A stretch of 64,000 bases of DNA, taken from contig QZDW01000007.1 in assembly GCA_009917545.1 (NCBI GenBank), positions 107,574 to 171,573 of the forward strand. The letters are read 5' to 3'. The position numbers and the translations under genes are program-made. Positions 8,379 through 16,612 of this stretch are shown here, piece after piece; within the stretch, counting starts at the first letter, position 1; the number at the start of each line of letters is the position of its first letter. A model generated the notes under the pieces. That model worked only from the letters and a program-made list of their open reading frames with translations. It did no database searches and was not told where the DNA came from. Origin of the DNA: a bacterium 1XD42-76. GTDB lineage: Bacteria; Bacillota; Clostridia; Lachnospirales; Lachnospiraceae.

Positions 8379-9994
8379 CCGTATATCCTTCGGTATTCCG
8401 TTGGCTTTAATCCCATTTTCTTACGGAATAGTTTGCTGAAATACCGCGCGTCCGGAAATCCCAGGGAACCGGCGATCTCGTTGATGTTCATATCGCTGTT
8501 CGTGAGAAGTTCACACGCCTTTTTAATCTTGAACAATGTCACATATTCCGTAAAACTCTGGCCGGTTTTTCTAACGAACAATGTGGAAAAATATGCCGGA
8601 TTCAGGTTTACGATCTCAGCGACATCCTCCAGCTTAATGGCTTCCTGATAGTGCTCTTCCACAAAGCTGCAGGCAAGGCGGATCGGCTTTAAATTTTTCT
8701 TATCTACCAGCCTGACGCATTCCCGAATCTGGGAGCCGTATACCCGAATCATCATATCCCGGTATTCCTCAAGGGAATTGATGCTGCCAAGGAACGGCCG
8801 CTTTCCGCCCCATCCCTTGTTTTCGCCCGAGGGGTCCAGCCCGGTCTGACGGCAGAAGTTCTCCCGGCATTCGTCCACAATGTCGTCGATATGTTTGACG
8901 AAAACCGCGAATTCCTTGGACGCCTCCACACTTCTCGGCATGGAAAAAATCTCCTGGATCACGTTATGAAATCCCTCTTCGTCCAGAACATCCCAGGCAT
9001 GCTGGATCTGTTTTGTCCAGTCCTTCGTTTTCTCCTCAATATCCGCTTCCCCCAGCTGCTCGTACCAGATAATCCGGTTCGTTCCAATCCCAAACCGGCA
9101 AAATAAGGTATTCCATGCACAATTTGAAGCGTAAGGGATCTCAGATGGGCTGTCCACTGCTTTTCCGACGCACATGGTAATATGCATCCCGCTGAAAACA
9201 TCTGCAAGCGCCCGTACCCTTGCATAGAGATTCTTAAGCTCCCTCTCAAGCTCTGCCTCGATGTCCGGAGCATAGTTGATGAAACATTTAAAGCCCCGCG
9301 GCTGTTCTGTGCTGATGTGTTCATGGCATTGGCCGGCCAGAGTCTTTTCCACCATACTCTTCAGTTTCTCGATCACGGAAGTGACCTGTTCATCCGTCCG
9401 CTTTTCTGCCCGGCGGTCATCCACGATAAGATAGATAAAGCGGAAACGTCCCGGCTTTAAGTTCAGCATAAATTCCTTATTGATCTCATCAAGGTTCGAA
9501 AAGGTACTGCTGGTTTTCCTGCCCTTGATTACATCATGCGCCACATTCCGCATAAAATAATCATGGACAGTATGGATATACACCATATTATCTTTTTCAA
9601 CGCTTCCTTTGCGGATCTTCTCCCCGATCCGCAGTAACGTCTCATTTAACTCATCCTCGTTGACTGGTTTCAGCAAATAATCGTTCACCTTATATTTCAG
9701 CGCGTTATAGGCATACTCAAACTGGTGATAACCGCTCAGCACTACAAAATTCGTCTTGTATCCGTTTTCATTGCACCAGCGGATCACCTCCAGGCCGTCC
9801 GTGACAGGCATGCGGATATCCGTAATCACGATTTCCGGCCGGTAGAGCATGATCGACTTTTTCAGATCCTCTCCATCGTTCGACATATGAACCAACTCCA
9901 TATCCATCTCGTCGAACCGGATCAGCTGCTTCAGCATTTCACAAATATTCTGTTCGTCGTCCGCTATGATTATCTGAATCTTTCTATTCGCCAT
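8375..9994 (-). CDS. Response regulator with AraC-type DNA-binding domain, YesN type
   Basis: This 539-residue protein is a receiver plus output regulator. The receiver starts KIQIIIADDEQNICEML with the acidic pair at about 12-13, the phospho-accepting Asp near 59 (VITDIRMP) and the Lys of YLLKPVNE. A long central region of unknown fold follows, then two AraC helix-turn-helix units (LEDVAEIVNLNPAYFSTLF and INEIAGSLGFPDARYFSKLF). Start 9994 is chosen over 10033 because GGGAG stands 8 bases upstream. It is the first gene of the module and probably controls sugar-related genes in response to the kinase. Its targets are not visible. Confidence 0.9.
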   Translation of the reverse strand: MANRKIQIIIADDEQNICEMLKQLIRFDEMDMELVHMSNDGEDLKKSIMLYRPEIVITDIRMPVTDGLEVIRWCNENGYKTNFVVLSGYHQFEYAYNALKYKVNDYLLKPVNEDELNETLLRIGEKIRKGSVEKDNMVYIHTVHDYFMRNVAHDVIKGRKTSSTFSNLDEINKEFMLNLKPGRFRFIYLIVDDRRAEKRTDEQVTSVIEKLKSMVEKTLAGQCHEHISTEQPRGFKCFINYAPDIEAELERELKNLYARVRALADVFSGMHITMCVGKAVDSPSEIPYASNCAWNTLFCRFGIGTNRIIWYEQLGEADIEEKTKDWTKQIQHAWDVLDEEGFHNVIQEIFSMPRSVEASKEFAVFVKHIDDIVDECRENFCRQTGLDPSGENKGWGGKRPFLGSINSLEEYRDMMIRVYGSQIRECVRLVDKKNLKPIRLACSFVEEHYQEAIKLEDVAEIVNLNPAYFSTLFVRKTGQSFTEYVTLFKIKKACELLTNSDMNINEIAGSLGFPDARYFSKLFRKKMGLKPTEYRRIYG

Positions 9995-10097
9995 AGATAA
10001 CTCCCATCTCTGCTGTCCAATCTGCTGTTTCAATCATAACATAAAAAAATACTCATTTCCACAAAAAATCTTTTTCCGACAGGATGCGTATCCGATT

Positions 10098-10150
10098 ACT
10101 ATGAAAGTTCATCGCCGCAGGTGATCTAAGTTCAGGGATGCAAATGCGAA
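10098..10150 (+). repeat. Partial copy (5' half) of the ~102-base dispersed element
   Basis: The sequence begins ACTATGAAAGT, carries the inner hairpin ATCGCCGCAGGTGAT and the conserved core TTCAGGGATGCAAATGCG, and then loses similarity. The 3' half with ACTTTCATTCATAG is absent. It lies in the gap between the yesN gene and the MATE gene, and is related to the complete copies at 19288-24909. Confidence 0.75.
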
Positions 10151-10200
10151 GGTTTTAACAAAATTCCATAAAAAAGTGATAAAATCTAAAATTTAGCACA

Positions 10201-10229
10201 TTGTGTTTCGATCTGTATTCCTTCATAAT
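10201..10229 (+). promoter_or_regulatory. Likely promoter of the MATE gene
   Basis: TTGTGT (10201-10206) and CATAAT (10224-10229) are 17 bases apart. About 150 bases of GC-rich leader follow before the start at 10381. The leader ends in a small hairpin (CCGC TGCAG GCGG, then TTTTT at about 10342-10346), which could act as an attenuator. No known riboswitch was recognised in it. Confidence 0.4.
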
Positions 10230-10380
10230 AGAAGCGGCGAATGATTCGGCAGGCCTGCGCGGATCTGTCCCGGCGTGCGGGGAAATACTGCGCGGCTACA
10301 GGACGATATGAAGTAACGGGCGGACATCCCGCTGCAGGCGGTTTTTAATGGTGCATCCAGCAATATCAGGAGGGAGCTCT

Positions 10381-11727
10381 ATGATGCTTAACATGACGAA
10401 AGGGAAGCCGCTTCCTCTCATCTTGCGGTACTATATCCCGCTTGCGGCTACTTCCTTTTTCCAGATCCTCTATCATTTCGCCGATACGGTGATCGTCGGC
10501 AAATTCGTCGGTACCGGAGCAATGGCAGCCGTCGGCTCCACTACTCCCATAAACTTTTTCTTTGTCGGCTTCCTGAACGGAGTCGCCGCCGGCTTCTGTA
10601 TCCCCGCCGCCCGCCATTTCGGGGCAGACAATCATCCATCCCTGAAGCAGGACTTTGCCAATATACTTATTCTGTCGGTAGTAATCAGCGCACTCATGAC
10701 CGGACTGACTCTTTTCTTCCTTGATGACTTCCTGAGACTTATGTCAACGCCCGCTGAGCTTTTTGAGGACTGCCGCATCTACCTGATCTGGATGTTTGCC
10801 GGCATCATCACGATTATGATGTACAACACCCTGTCCGGAGTCCTCCGCTCGGTCGGTGATTCCAGAACGCCCTTTGTCTGCCTTGTCCTTACCTCAATCA
10901 TCAATGTCATTTTAAATGTGATTCTCGTCATTCCGTTCGGTCTCGGCGTCGCAGGAGTCGGAATCGCCACCGTAATTTCGCAGGGCTTTTCGGCGCTCTA
11001 CTGTCTGGCTGTGTTATATAAAAAATGCCGGTTCCTGATTCCGGAACGCGGCGAATGGCATTATAACAGGGAAACAAGCGGAGAGCTTTTAAAAAACGGA
11101 ATCCCTATGGGCTTCCAAATGTCAATCACGGCCATCGGATCCCTGGCTCTCCAGAGCGCGATTAACCGTCAGGGCCCTGACGCGGTGGCCGCGGTATCTG
11201 CCGCAACCAGGATCCGCCAGTTTGCCTATCTTACAATGAATGCGATGGGAACCACCGGTTCCACTTATTGCAGCCAAAATCTCGGCGCGAAGCGGATGGA
11301 CCGAATCCTGGACGGGATGAAATGGATGTTCCTTGCAGACATCGGCATCTGCGCCGTGAACGCACTCGTCATTCTCCTCTTTGGTCCGTTCCTCTTAAAT
11401 ATGTTCTTTCGTGAGCCGGATCCTGTCATCATGGAAATGGCTCTGCGGCTGCTTCATATCGGTATGGCCCTTTATCTTTTCCTGGCAATGATCTACCTGT
11501 TCCGTTCCTGCATCCAGGGCCTCGGATACGCGTCCCTGACTATGATCTGCGGACTTCAGGAACTCATTGCCCGCTTTATTGCTTCCTTTTATCTCGTGGA
11601 GGCTTTCGGATACACGGGGATCTGCCTGGCCGACCCCCTGGCCTGGATTATGGCAGATCTGGTCGCTGTTCCCGCCTTTTTCCTCGTGCTTAAGAAAGTA
11701 CAGAGGAAGCTTAGCGAAGCCGCATGA
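10381..11727 (+). CDS. MATE family multidrug/metabolite exporter
   Basis: This 448-residue membrane protein is of the MATE (NorM/DinF-like) family. It has twelve predicted helices and two homologous halves, the first starting PLPLILRYYIPLAATSFFQILYHFADTVIVG and the second around residue 230 (LLKNGIPMGFQMSITAIGSLA). Such proteins expel cationic drugs or metabolites using sodium or proton gradients. Start 10381 is set by AGGAGG seven bases upstream (10368-10373); upstream in-frame starts lack a site. A second, decayed MATE gene lies at 14280-15404 on the other strand. Confidence 0.92.
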   Translation: MMLNMTKGKPLPLILRYYIPLAATSFFQILYHFADTVIVGKFVGTGAMAAVGSTTPINFFFVGFLNGVAAGFCIPAARHFGADNHPSLKQDFANILILSVVISALMTGLTLFFLDDFLRLMSTPAELFEDCRIYLIWMFAGIITIMMYNTLSGVLRSVGDSRTPFVCLVLTSIINVILNVILVIPFGLGVAGVGIATVISQGFSALYCLAVLYKKCRFLIPERGEWHYNRETSGELLKNGIPMGFQMSITAIGSLALQSAINRQGPDAVAAVSAATRIRQFAYLTMNAMGTTGSTYCSQNLGAKRMDRILDGMKWMFLADIGICAVNALVILLFGPFLLNMFFREPDPVIMEMALRLLHIGMALYLFLAMIYLFRSCIQGLGYASLTMICGLQELIARFIASFYLVEAFGYTGICLADPLAWIMADLVAVPAFFLVLKKVQRKLSEAA

Positions 11728-11818
11728 TTGGTAAGGCAGATTCTGTATTTACGCACAGCAAAAACCTGCCCCTGTCATTATGGAAACTGTCATTATGGAA
11801 AGCGAGGAAACATCCATC

Positions 11819-12283
11819 ATGAAATCACTGCATATAGAGGAAAAATTAAAATACCTGACAACGGCGCATGGAACCCGCTATCTCTTCGGTATCCTGGTTC
11901 TCATCACGATTATGGTCGCTGTTTTCCGCATTCAGGAAAAGACCTCCTATGGGATCGCCTTTAACGAGGATCAGATCGTCATCTCCGGCCCTGCGGGAAC
12001 GGATGTTATAGCGGCGGATTACCAGTCAATCCGCTCGGTCACGCTCCTTAAAAGCTATGAGGCCGGAGACATGATATCAGGAATCTCACAAAAGGGGCTT
12101 TACTACGGCCGTTATGAAAATAACGTCTATGGGGAATATTTCCTGTGTGTCATTCCCTCGATTCAGAGTTCGATTGAGATCCGTACTGATTCAGAAGTCA
12201 TCGTTTTCAATTATGAATCTGAAAAAGTCACTGCTGCCCTCAGTCAGGCATTAAGTGACCTGGTTCTGGAAAAACAACATTAA
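11819..12283 (+). CDS. Hypothetical membrane-anchored protein with PH-like domain
   Basis: This protein of 154 residues has one N-terminal helix (TRYLFGILVLITIMVAVF) followed by a soluble domain with alternating strands (GIAFNEDQIVISGPAG; DYQSIRSVTLLKSYEAG) that resembles bacterial PH-like domains. The family assignment is from strand pattern only. ATG 11819 follows GAGGAAAC; ATG 11780 or 11795 are possible earlier starts. It sits about 90 bases after the MATE gene and 23 before the next gene, so the three may be co-transcribed. Confidence 0.6.
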   Translation: MKSLHIEEKLKYLTTAHGTRYLFGILVLITIMVAVFRIQEKTSYGIAFNEDQIVISGPAGTDVIAADYQSIRSVTLLKSYEAGDMISGISQKGLYYGRYENNVYGEYFLCVIPSIQSSIEIRTDSEVIVFNYESEKVTAALSQALSDLVLEKQH

Positions 12284-12306
12284 AACCGGAAAAGGAAGAA
12301 GCCCAT

Positions 12307-12810
12307 ATGCGTTTTCTCATCAATCCACCCAAGGCAGCCTTCAGCCTGTCCGCCACCCTCATATTCCTGTACCTGTTTGTCGCTTCCTGCCAAAGCGGGA
12401 AGCTCATACCTCTGATTCTCTACCTTATCCTTACCATCATTTATCTTGGACTGGCCTGCTACTATTCGATTATTTTTGAAATGGATGAAAACGGGGTCCG
12501 CAACCGCTTCCTTTTCTGGTCGTTTATGGACATCCCCTGGGATGAAATGAAAGAAGTAGGAATCGCGAATATGAAGGTTATAAAAAATGCGGAAAAGAAA
12601 AAAGTGGGAGAGCTTTATCTCTATTTTTCCCGGGAAACAATGACGGAAAAAGAGCGTTTCCATATGTGCCTTCACTGGCCGCCGAAGGATAAACGGTATA
12701 TGCGCTATTCGGTCAAACGTCTGAAAAAACTTCATCGGTACTGGGATGAAAAGCCGGTGTTTGCCTGGCTCTCGGAGGAAGCCTATATGGACCGGTATTT
12801 CAGGCAGTAG
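12307..12810 (+). CDS. Hypothetical two-helix membrane protein
   Basis: This 167-residue protein has two adjacent N-terminal helices (about 11-27 and 33-52) and a charged cytoplasmic domain. The sequence EMDENGVRNRFLFWSFMDIPWDEM resembles the start of PH-like or YcxB-type domains. AAAGGAAG stands eight bases before the ATG. It follows the 154-residue membrane protein by 23 bases. I do not recognise a function. Confidence 0.65.
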   Translation: MRFLINPPKAAFSLSATLIFLYLFVASCQSGKLIPLILYLILTIIYLGLACYYSIIFEMDENGVRNRFLFWSFMDIPWDEMKEVGIANMKVIKNAEKKKVGELYLYFSRETMTEKERFHMCLHWPPKDKRYMRYSVKRLKKLHRYWDEKPVFAWLSEEAYMDRYFRQ

Positions 12811-12822
12811 GCAGGTGAGTTT

Positions 12823-13056
12823 TCAGAACAGCCTCTCCCCTTCCTCCGACAGCCGTATCGCCGTCGTAAGCGCCAGGCAGACGAGCGCGGCCGCGGACAG
12901 CATCAGATACACAGCGCGCAGACCGAACGTGTCAGAGACCAGACCGGCGGCAAAGGTGATGACCGCTCCACCGACGCCCTTCGCTGTTGCAATCAGACTA
13001 AGCGCCGTCGCCGTCACAAATACCGCGGCCACAAAAAGGATAAAATTATTTTGCAT
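12823..13056 (-). pseudogene. Remnant of an MFS transporter (last two helices)
   Basis: The minus-strand frame encodes 77 residues with two hydrophobic segments and the pattern TAKGVGGAVITFAAGLVSDTFG, which is the usual loop and helix pair 11-12 of major-facilitator sugar or drug transporters. A complete transporter would be about 400 residues. The upstream part is missing, so this is a 3' fragment left by deletion. Confidence 0.55.
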
Positions 13057-13241
13057 CGGTTCCCTGAAGTCTGCTTCCGAAATCTTGTAGCGGGTTTTGT
13101 ACTGTCACAATATGTTATTTGTTCTTCTGAACGCCCCTGCAGAATCGTGCTTCAATACAGAATGGTGTGAAATATATGTAGAATTTGGGTAAATATGAAA
13201 TAAACCTGAGAGTTTTTTGCAGCATGCGGTTCACAAAACAT

Positions 13242-13270
13242 TTGTCAAATCAAAGAAAATATACTATAAT
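13242..13270 (+). promoter_or_regulatory. Strong promoter of the Panacea operon
   Basis: TTGTCA (13242-13247) and TATAAT (13265-13270) are separated by exactly 17 bases, 42 bases upstream of the ATG at 13312. This is the best-matching promoter in the accessory region. Confidence 0.8.
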
Positions 13271-13311
13271 GATATCAGGGGAAATGTATCTAAGCCAGAA
13301 AGGAGTTATTT

Positions 13312-13749
13312 ATGGCATTATATCCAGCACAATATGTTGCGGATTACACTATAAGTTATTGTACGCGAGCCAAAAAACCTATTAGCAACCTAAAGTTACA
13401 AAAAATGTTGTATTTCCTCTGGGTTGACTATTATAAAAAAACAAAATGCGAACTTTATCTTGATGATATTTGTGCATGGAAACTCGGGCCTGTTGTGCCA
13501 AATGTATATTATAATTTTTGCTTATACGCAGGAACCCCCATTACCCTCGAGTCGCCAAACAAAATTGAACAAAAAGATACTGGCTTGTTAGACTCCATTA
13601 TTAAGCAATACCTTCCAATGCCTGCAAGTACTTTAGTCGATATGACACATACCAAAGGGAAGCCCTGGGATAAGGTATATCAAAATGGCATAGGGAACCG
13701 ATTTGTGATACCTTTTTCTTTGATAAAAGATTTGGAGTGCAACGAATAA
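13312..13749 (+). CDS. Panacea (SocA/DUF4065) domain antitoxin-like protein
   Basis: This 145-residue protein shows the Panacea signature: NLKLQKMLYFLWVDYY at about 24-39, then DDICAWKLGPVVPNVYYNF, and a C-terminal helix ending the domain. Panacea domains are the antitoxin half of many toxin-antitoxin pairs (GepA/SocA/PanA), typically next to a toxin. AAAGGAG precedes the ATG by 6-7 bases. The gene is much richer in A+T than its neighbours and sits between decayed genes, which suggests horizontal gain. The next genes, a coiled-coil protein and a tiny membrane peptide, are candidate toxins. Confidence 0.8.
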   Translation: MALYPAQYVADYTISYCTRAKKPISNLKLQKMLYFLWVDYYKKTKCELYLDDICAWKLGPVVPNVYYNFCLYAGTPITLESPNKIEQKDTGLLDSIIKQYLPMPASTLVDMTHTKGKPWDKVYQNGIGNRFVIPFSLIKDLECNE

Positions 13750-13792
13750 TGCTGATAGAGGAATCCACTATTTATCTAACAACCTGCAGGCA

Positions 13793-14056
13793 ATGCGTCG
13801 ATTAGTCGAAAATGACTATATTGCGGGTGAAAAGGAATTCAAAGGACTATATCAGCCATTAATGAAACTAAGTGACCATGTTAATTTAGAAATCGGTCGT
13901 TACAGCTATTACTCGATAAATGAGCAAAAAGTCAGTGATTTAGAGAAGAAGAATCAGACGCTTCAGGAGGATTTAAAACAAGCGACAAAGGAACTTAACA
14001 ATGCAAAACACCAGACTGTTCGTGTAACCCCCAATGTTGTGGAATCAAGCGAATAA
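13793..14056 (+). CDS. Small coiled-coil protein in the Panacea operon, possibly frameshifted at its start
   Basis: This 87-residue protein has a basic/acidic N-terminus (MRRLVENDYIAGEKEF) and a heptad-like coiled coil at about 47-75 (VSDLEKKNQTLQEDLKQATK). The reading frame stays open upstream to 13727 without an ATG. Directly at the stop of the Panacea gene the sequence TAATGCTGATAG would join this frame if one G were added after ATG, giving MADRGIHYLSNNLQ as a natural N-terminus. Either the start is 13793 with a weak site, or the gene carries a one-base deletion. Function unknown; it may be the toxin or a linker component. Confidence 0.55.
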   Translation: MRRLVENDYIAGEKEFKGLYQPLMKLSDHVNLEIGRYSYYSINEQKVSDLEKKNQTLQEDLKQATKELNNAKHQTVRVTPNVVESSE

Positions 14057-14064
14057 GGAAACGA

Positions 14065-14175
14065 TTGCCATATATCTTCTGGCTAAATATTACATTGGCT
14101 GGTCTTGTGGTGATAGATTTACTTGCTTGGTATTTCAATACTTATTATCAATTTTTGCCGATGATAGTTGACTGA
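14065..14175 (+). CDS. Tiny predicted membrane peptide in the Panacea operon
   Basis: A TTG start at 14065 with AAGGAA just upstream opens a 36-residue frame (PYIFWLNITLAGLVVIDLLA as its membrane segment, then WYFNTYYQFLPMIVD). It has a single hydrophobic helix and aromatic ends. It starts 8 bases after the coiled-coil gene stop, on the same strand, and ends before a strong hairpin. Short single-helix peptides are common toxins, which would fit a Panacea antitoxin, but coding potential is unproven at this length. Confidence 0.35.
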   Translation: MPYIFWLNITLAGLVVIDLLAWYFNTYYQFLPMIVD

Positions 14176-14209
14176 TTTCCTCAATAAAAAATCTTCGTCA
14201 TTTTCTGAG

Positions 14210-14232
14210 CGGCGTGGAACTACTCCACGCCG
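14210..14232. terminator. Hairpin closing the Panacea operon
   Basis: CGGCGTGGA (14210-14218) and TCCACGCCG pair perfectly around a five-base loop. The flanks are only moderately T-rich on either side. It lies between the plus-strand operon and the minus-strand MATE pseudogene and could serve both. Confidence 0.6.
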
Positions 14233-14279
14233 TTCTCTTCGTATCGTCCCGTTCACGTCCCGGCGTATCCTTTTGTATT

Positions 14280-15404
14280 TTACCCTGCCATCAGGCCGCG
14301 AATCCTCCTGGAAGCAATATAGTACGCAAAAATGACCGGGAGCAGCGCGCCGAGCCAGGATAACGGCGTCTCGATGGAGGCCCCGAAAAAGCCCATCCGC
14401 GGCACAAGAACAAAGGCCGAAAAGGTACGCATCGCCAGCTCCATCAGTCCGGCAATGGTCGGAATCCTGGCGTCGCCAAGTCCCTGCAGCGTATAGCGGT
14501 AATCAAAGAGCAGTGCCAGAATCACATACAGCACGCCGTGTATGATCAGAAATGTATGTGCCAGATCGAGAATCTCCGGTTCCGATAAACAACGACGCCA
14601 GGAAGCGGCCGCCGAAAAACATAATGAGCCCAAGGGCGGCTGACATGACGACCGAGATGAGAACACACTGACGCACGCCGTCAAGGATGCGGTCATATTT
14701 TCCGGCTCCGTAATTCTGGGCCGTATAAGTCGTCATCGTGATTCCCAGCGAACGCAGCGGTTCGACGGCAATCGTATCAATCTTCTTGGCGACCGCATAG
14801 GATGCGATTGCCACCGTGCCCATGCCGTTTGTCGCGAATTGAATCAAAATCACCCCCAGAGAGATAATGGAGGTCTGGAATGCCATCGGAACCCCCAGAG
14901 CCAGATTTTCCCTTAGTATTCCGGGATCAAATGGCCCATGACAGCCTTTAAGTGAAAGCACTTCCACATTCCGTATGATCTTCAAAAGGCAGAGCATAAC
15001 CGAAACCGCCTGTGAAATGACTGTCGCAAGCGCCGCTCCACGCACGCCCATGCCGGTAAACTGAATCAGGATGTAATCAAGAACAATGTTGATGCCGGAG
15101 GCGATTAACAGGTAATGAAGGGGAGATTTGCTGTCCCCGAGCGCTCGCGGTCCCCGCCGCCGAAGCTCTGAGCCATCGGGATGACGAGTCCTGCTGTCAT
15201 GCCCTGGGCGAAACCGATAATCAGATTGGAAATACCGCTCGTACAGCTGACGCCCGCAAAGGCGCTGCCCCCAAGGCAGCGGCTGATGATAAACGCATCG
15301 GCCATATTGTAGAACTGCTGGAAGAGATTGCCCAGAAGCAAAGGAACCGCAAAACGGATGATTTGCCGATACGGCTTTCCGGCTGTAAGAGTCTGACTGT
15401 TCAT
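14280..15404 (-). pseudogene. Decayed MATE family exporter
   Basis: Three frames together give a MATE protein. The N-terminus is 15404 to about 15130 (KPYRQIIRFAVPLLLGNLFQ, up to AQSFGGGD), the middle 15110-14580 (YLLIASGINIVLDYILIQF to RFLASLFIG), and the C-terminus about 14590-14280 (EPEILDLAHTFLIIHGVLYV). Between the first two, roughly 80 residues covering helices 3-5 are missing, so there is an internal deletion. Between the last two there is a one- or two-base shift. An AGGGGG site precedes the first ATG. It is not functional as read. Confidence 0.85.
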
Positions 15405-15580
15405 GATCTATCCCCCTGTAAATAAGATATGGTGCAAAATAAATTCTGCCCTTATCCTACAGGAGAGTGAGGATACTTACAATGTCAAATATTAATTATT
15501 ATAGTGGTAAATTCTAATATACTATGACAGTCCCGTTGACCGACAGCCTGCATGATGTTTACCGTAACCGGCGCTCCACA

Positions 15581-16154
15581 TCAAAGCATCCTTTCATACT
15601 CCCGGGGCGACATGTGGTAATACTCACGGAATACTTTATAAAAATTACTGCTGTTGCTATAGCCCAGCATGAGCGCAATCTCTTCAATCGGAAGCGACGT
15701 ACCTTACAGAAGAATGCCTGCCCGCTCCATGCGCGGTTCCAGGAAGAACCGGAACAGCTGGCATCTGCAGACAAGACGGGCAGAAAGGAGCGGAAAAATG
15801 TCTCCTTACGCATGAGGATCCCGATAATGATAAAGTCTTCTTCATCCCGCTTACTGAGCGCATACCCGGCATTTCCCCCTCACGGACCGTGATATGGTTG
15901 TCATAACGGTAGCTGAACGCCCCGTAGCTTCCTTTATAAACAAAATTGAAGAAAAAGAAATCCTGCCGATGGAAATCCTCCTGTATCATATTCCCCTTGT
16001 GCACACAGATCATGATCTCCTCTTTTGGCTGGCCTGGCCAGCAAAAGGTCTTTTCCCACCGGCTTCCCGGCTCCACATCAAGATATTTCCAATCGCGGCA
16101 TGCAAAATCGTCCGCCAGCTTTTCGATTGCCTGTGAAAGTAAACGGTTCTGCAT
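15581..16154 (-). pseudogene. Decayed AraC-family transcriptional regulator
   Basis: The N-terminal part from ATG 16154 (LSQAIEKLADDFACRDW, up to ITVREGEMPG) is an AraC-type sensing domain. The frame then shifts to YALSKRDEEDFIIIGILM, and again near 15700 to SLPIEEIALMLGYSNSSNFY, followed by FREYYHMSPREYERML and a stop at 15581. The last part is a clear second AraC helix-turn-helix. The first DNA-binding helix is partly lost. It lies divergently beside the decayed MATE gene, which it may once have regulated. Confidence 0.8.
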
Positions 16155-16205
16155 CAGTTCCCCCTGAATCCGTAAATGTATGATGCCCTGAGCGAAAGTC
16201 TGCAT

Positions 16206-16553
16206 TCATCTCGTGATCCCTGACAATATAACACATTCTAACATGCGGTACAAGTGATTTCGCGATTCGTTCATCCGTGTTTCAGATCCGCTTTGGGAAC
16301 GGCAATATTAGACGGATCTTGCCATAAGATACCTGCCGCATTCTTCCAGTTCCTCACAAAGCTCCGGAATCTCTCGCTTATGCTTTGCCATCTTGCGTCG
16401 CTTGTTTCTTCGGTCACTTTTCTGACCTTTTCCATTCCCCTGGCTGCAAACATCCAGGCTTGTTCAAGATCATACTTCGGCCCATATCTTTTGCCACAGG
16501 CATGCCGGACACAATTCAACAAAAAGCTTCAGAATACAGATGCTGCTCCCGTT
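16206..16553. other. Gene-poor stretch before the AT-rich two-gene locus
   Basis: An 83-codon minus frame at 16271-16522 is present but has no recognised domain and no convincing ribosome site. It might be a transposase scrap. No repeat or RNA was recognised. Confidence 0.4.
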
Positions 16554-16582
16554 TTGCCAACCCGGTATTTTTGTGGTAATAT
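16554..16582 (+). promoter_or_regulatory. Promoter of the two-gene locus
   Basis: TTGCCA (16554-16559) and TAATAT (16577-16582) are 17 bases apart, about 30 bases before the ATG at 16613. Confidence 0.55.
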
Positions 16583-16612
16583 ATAGATAATACTTAACGA
16601 GGAGGAACATTG

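Noticed and set aside
10230..10380. Riboswitch upstream of the MATE gene
   Set aside because: The leader is GC-rich and has a small hairpin, but no guanidine, TPP or other known riboswitch core was seen.
16271..16522. 83-codon minus frame
   Set aside because: No recognised domain and no clear ribosome site. It could be a gene scrap but cannot be supported.
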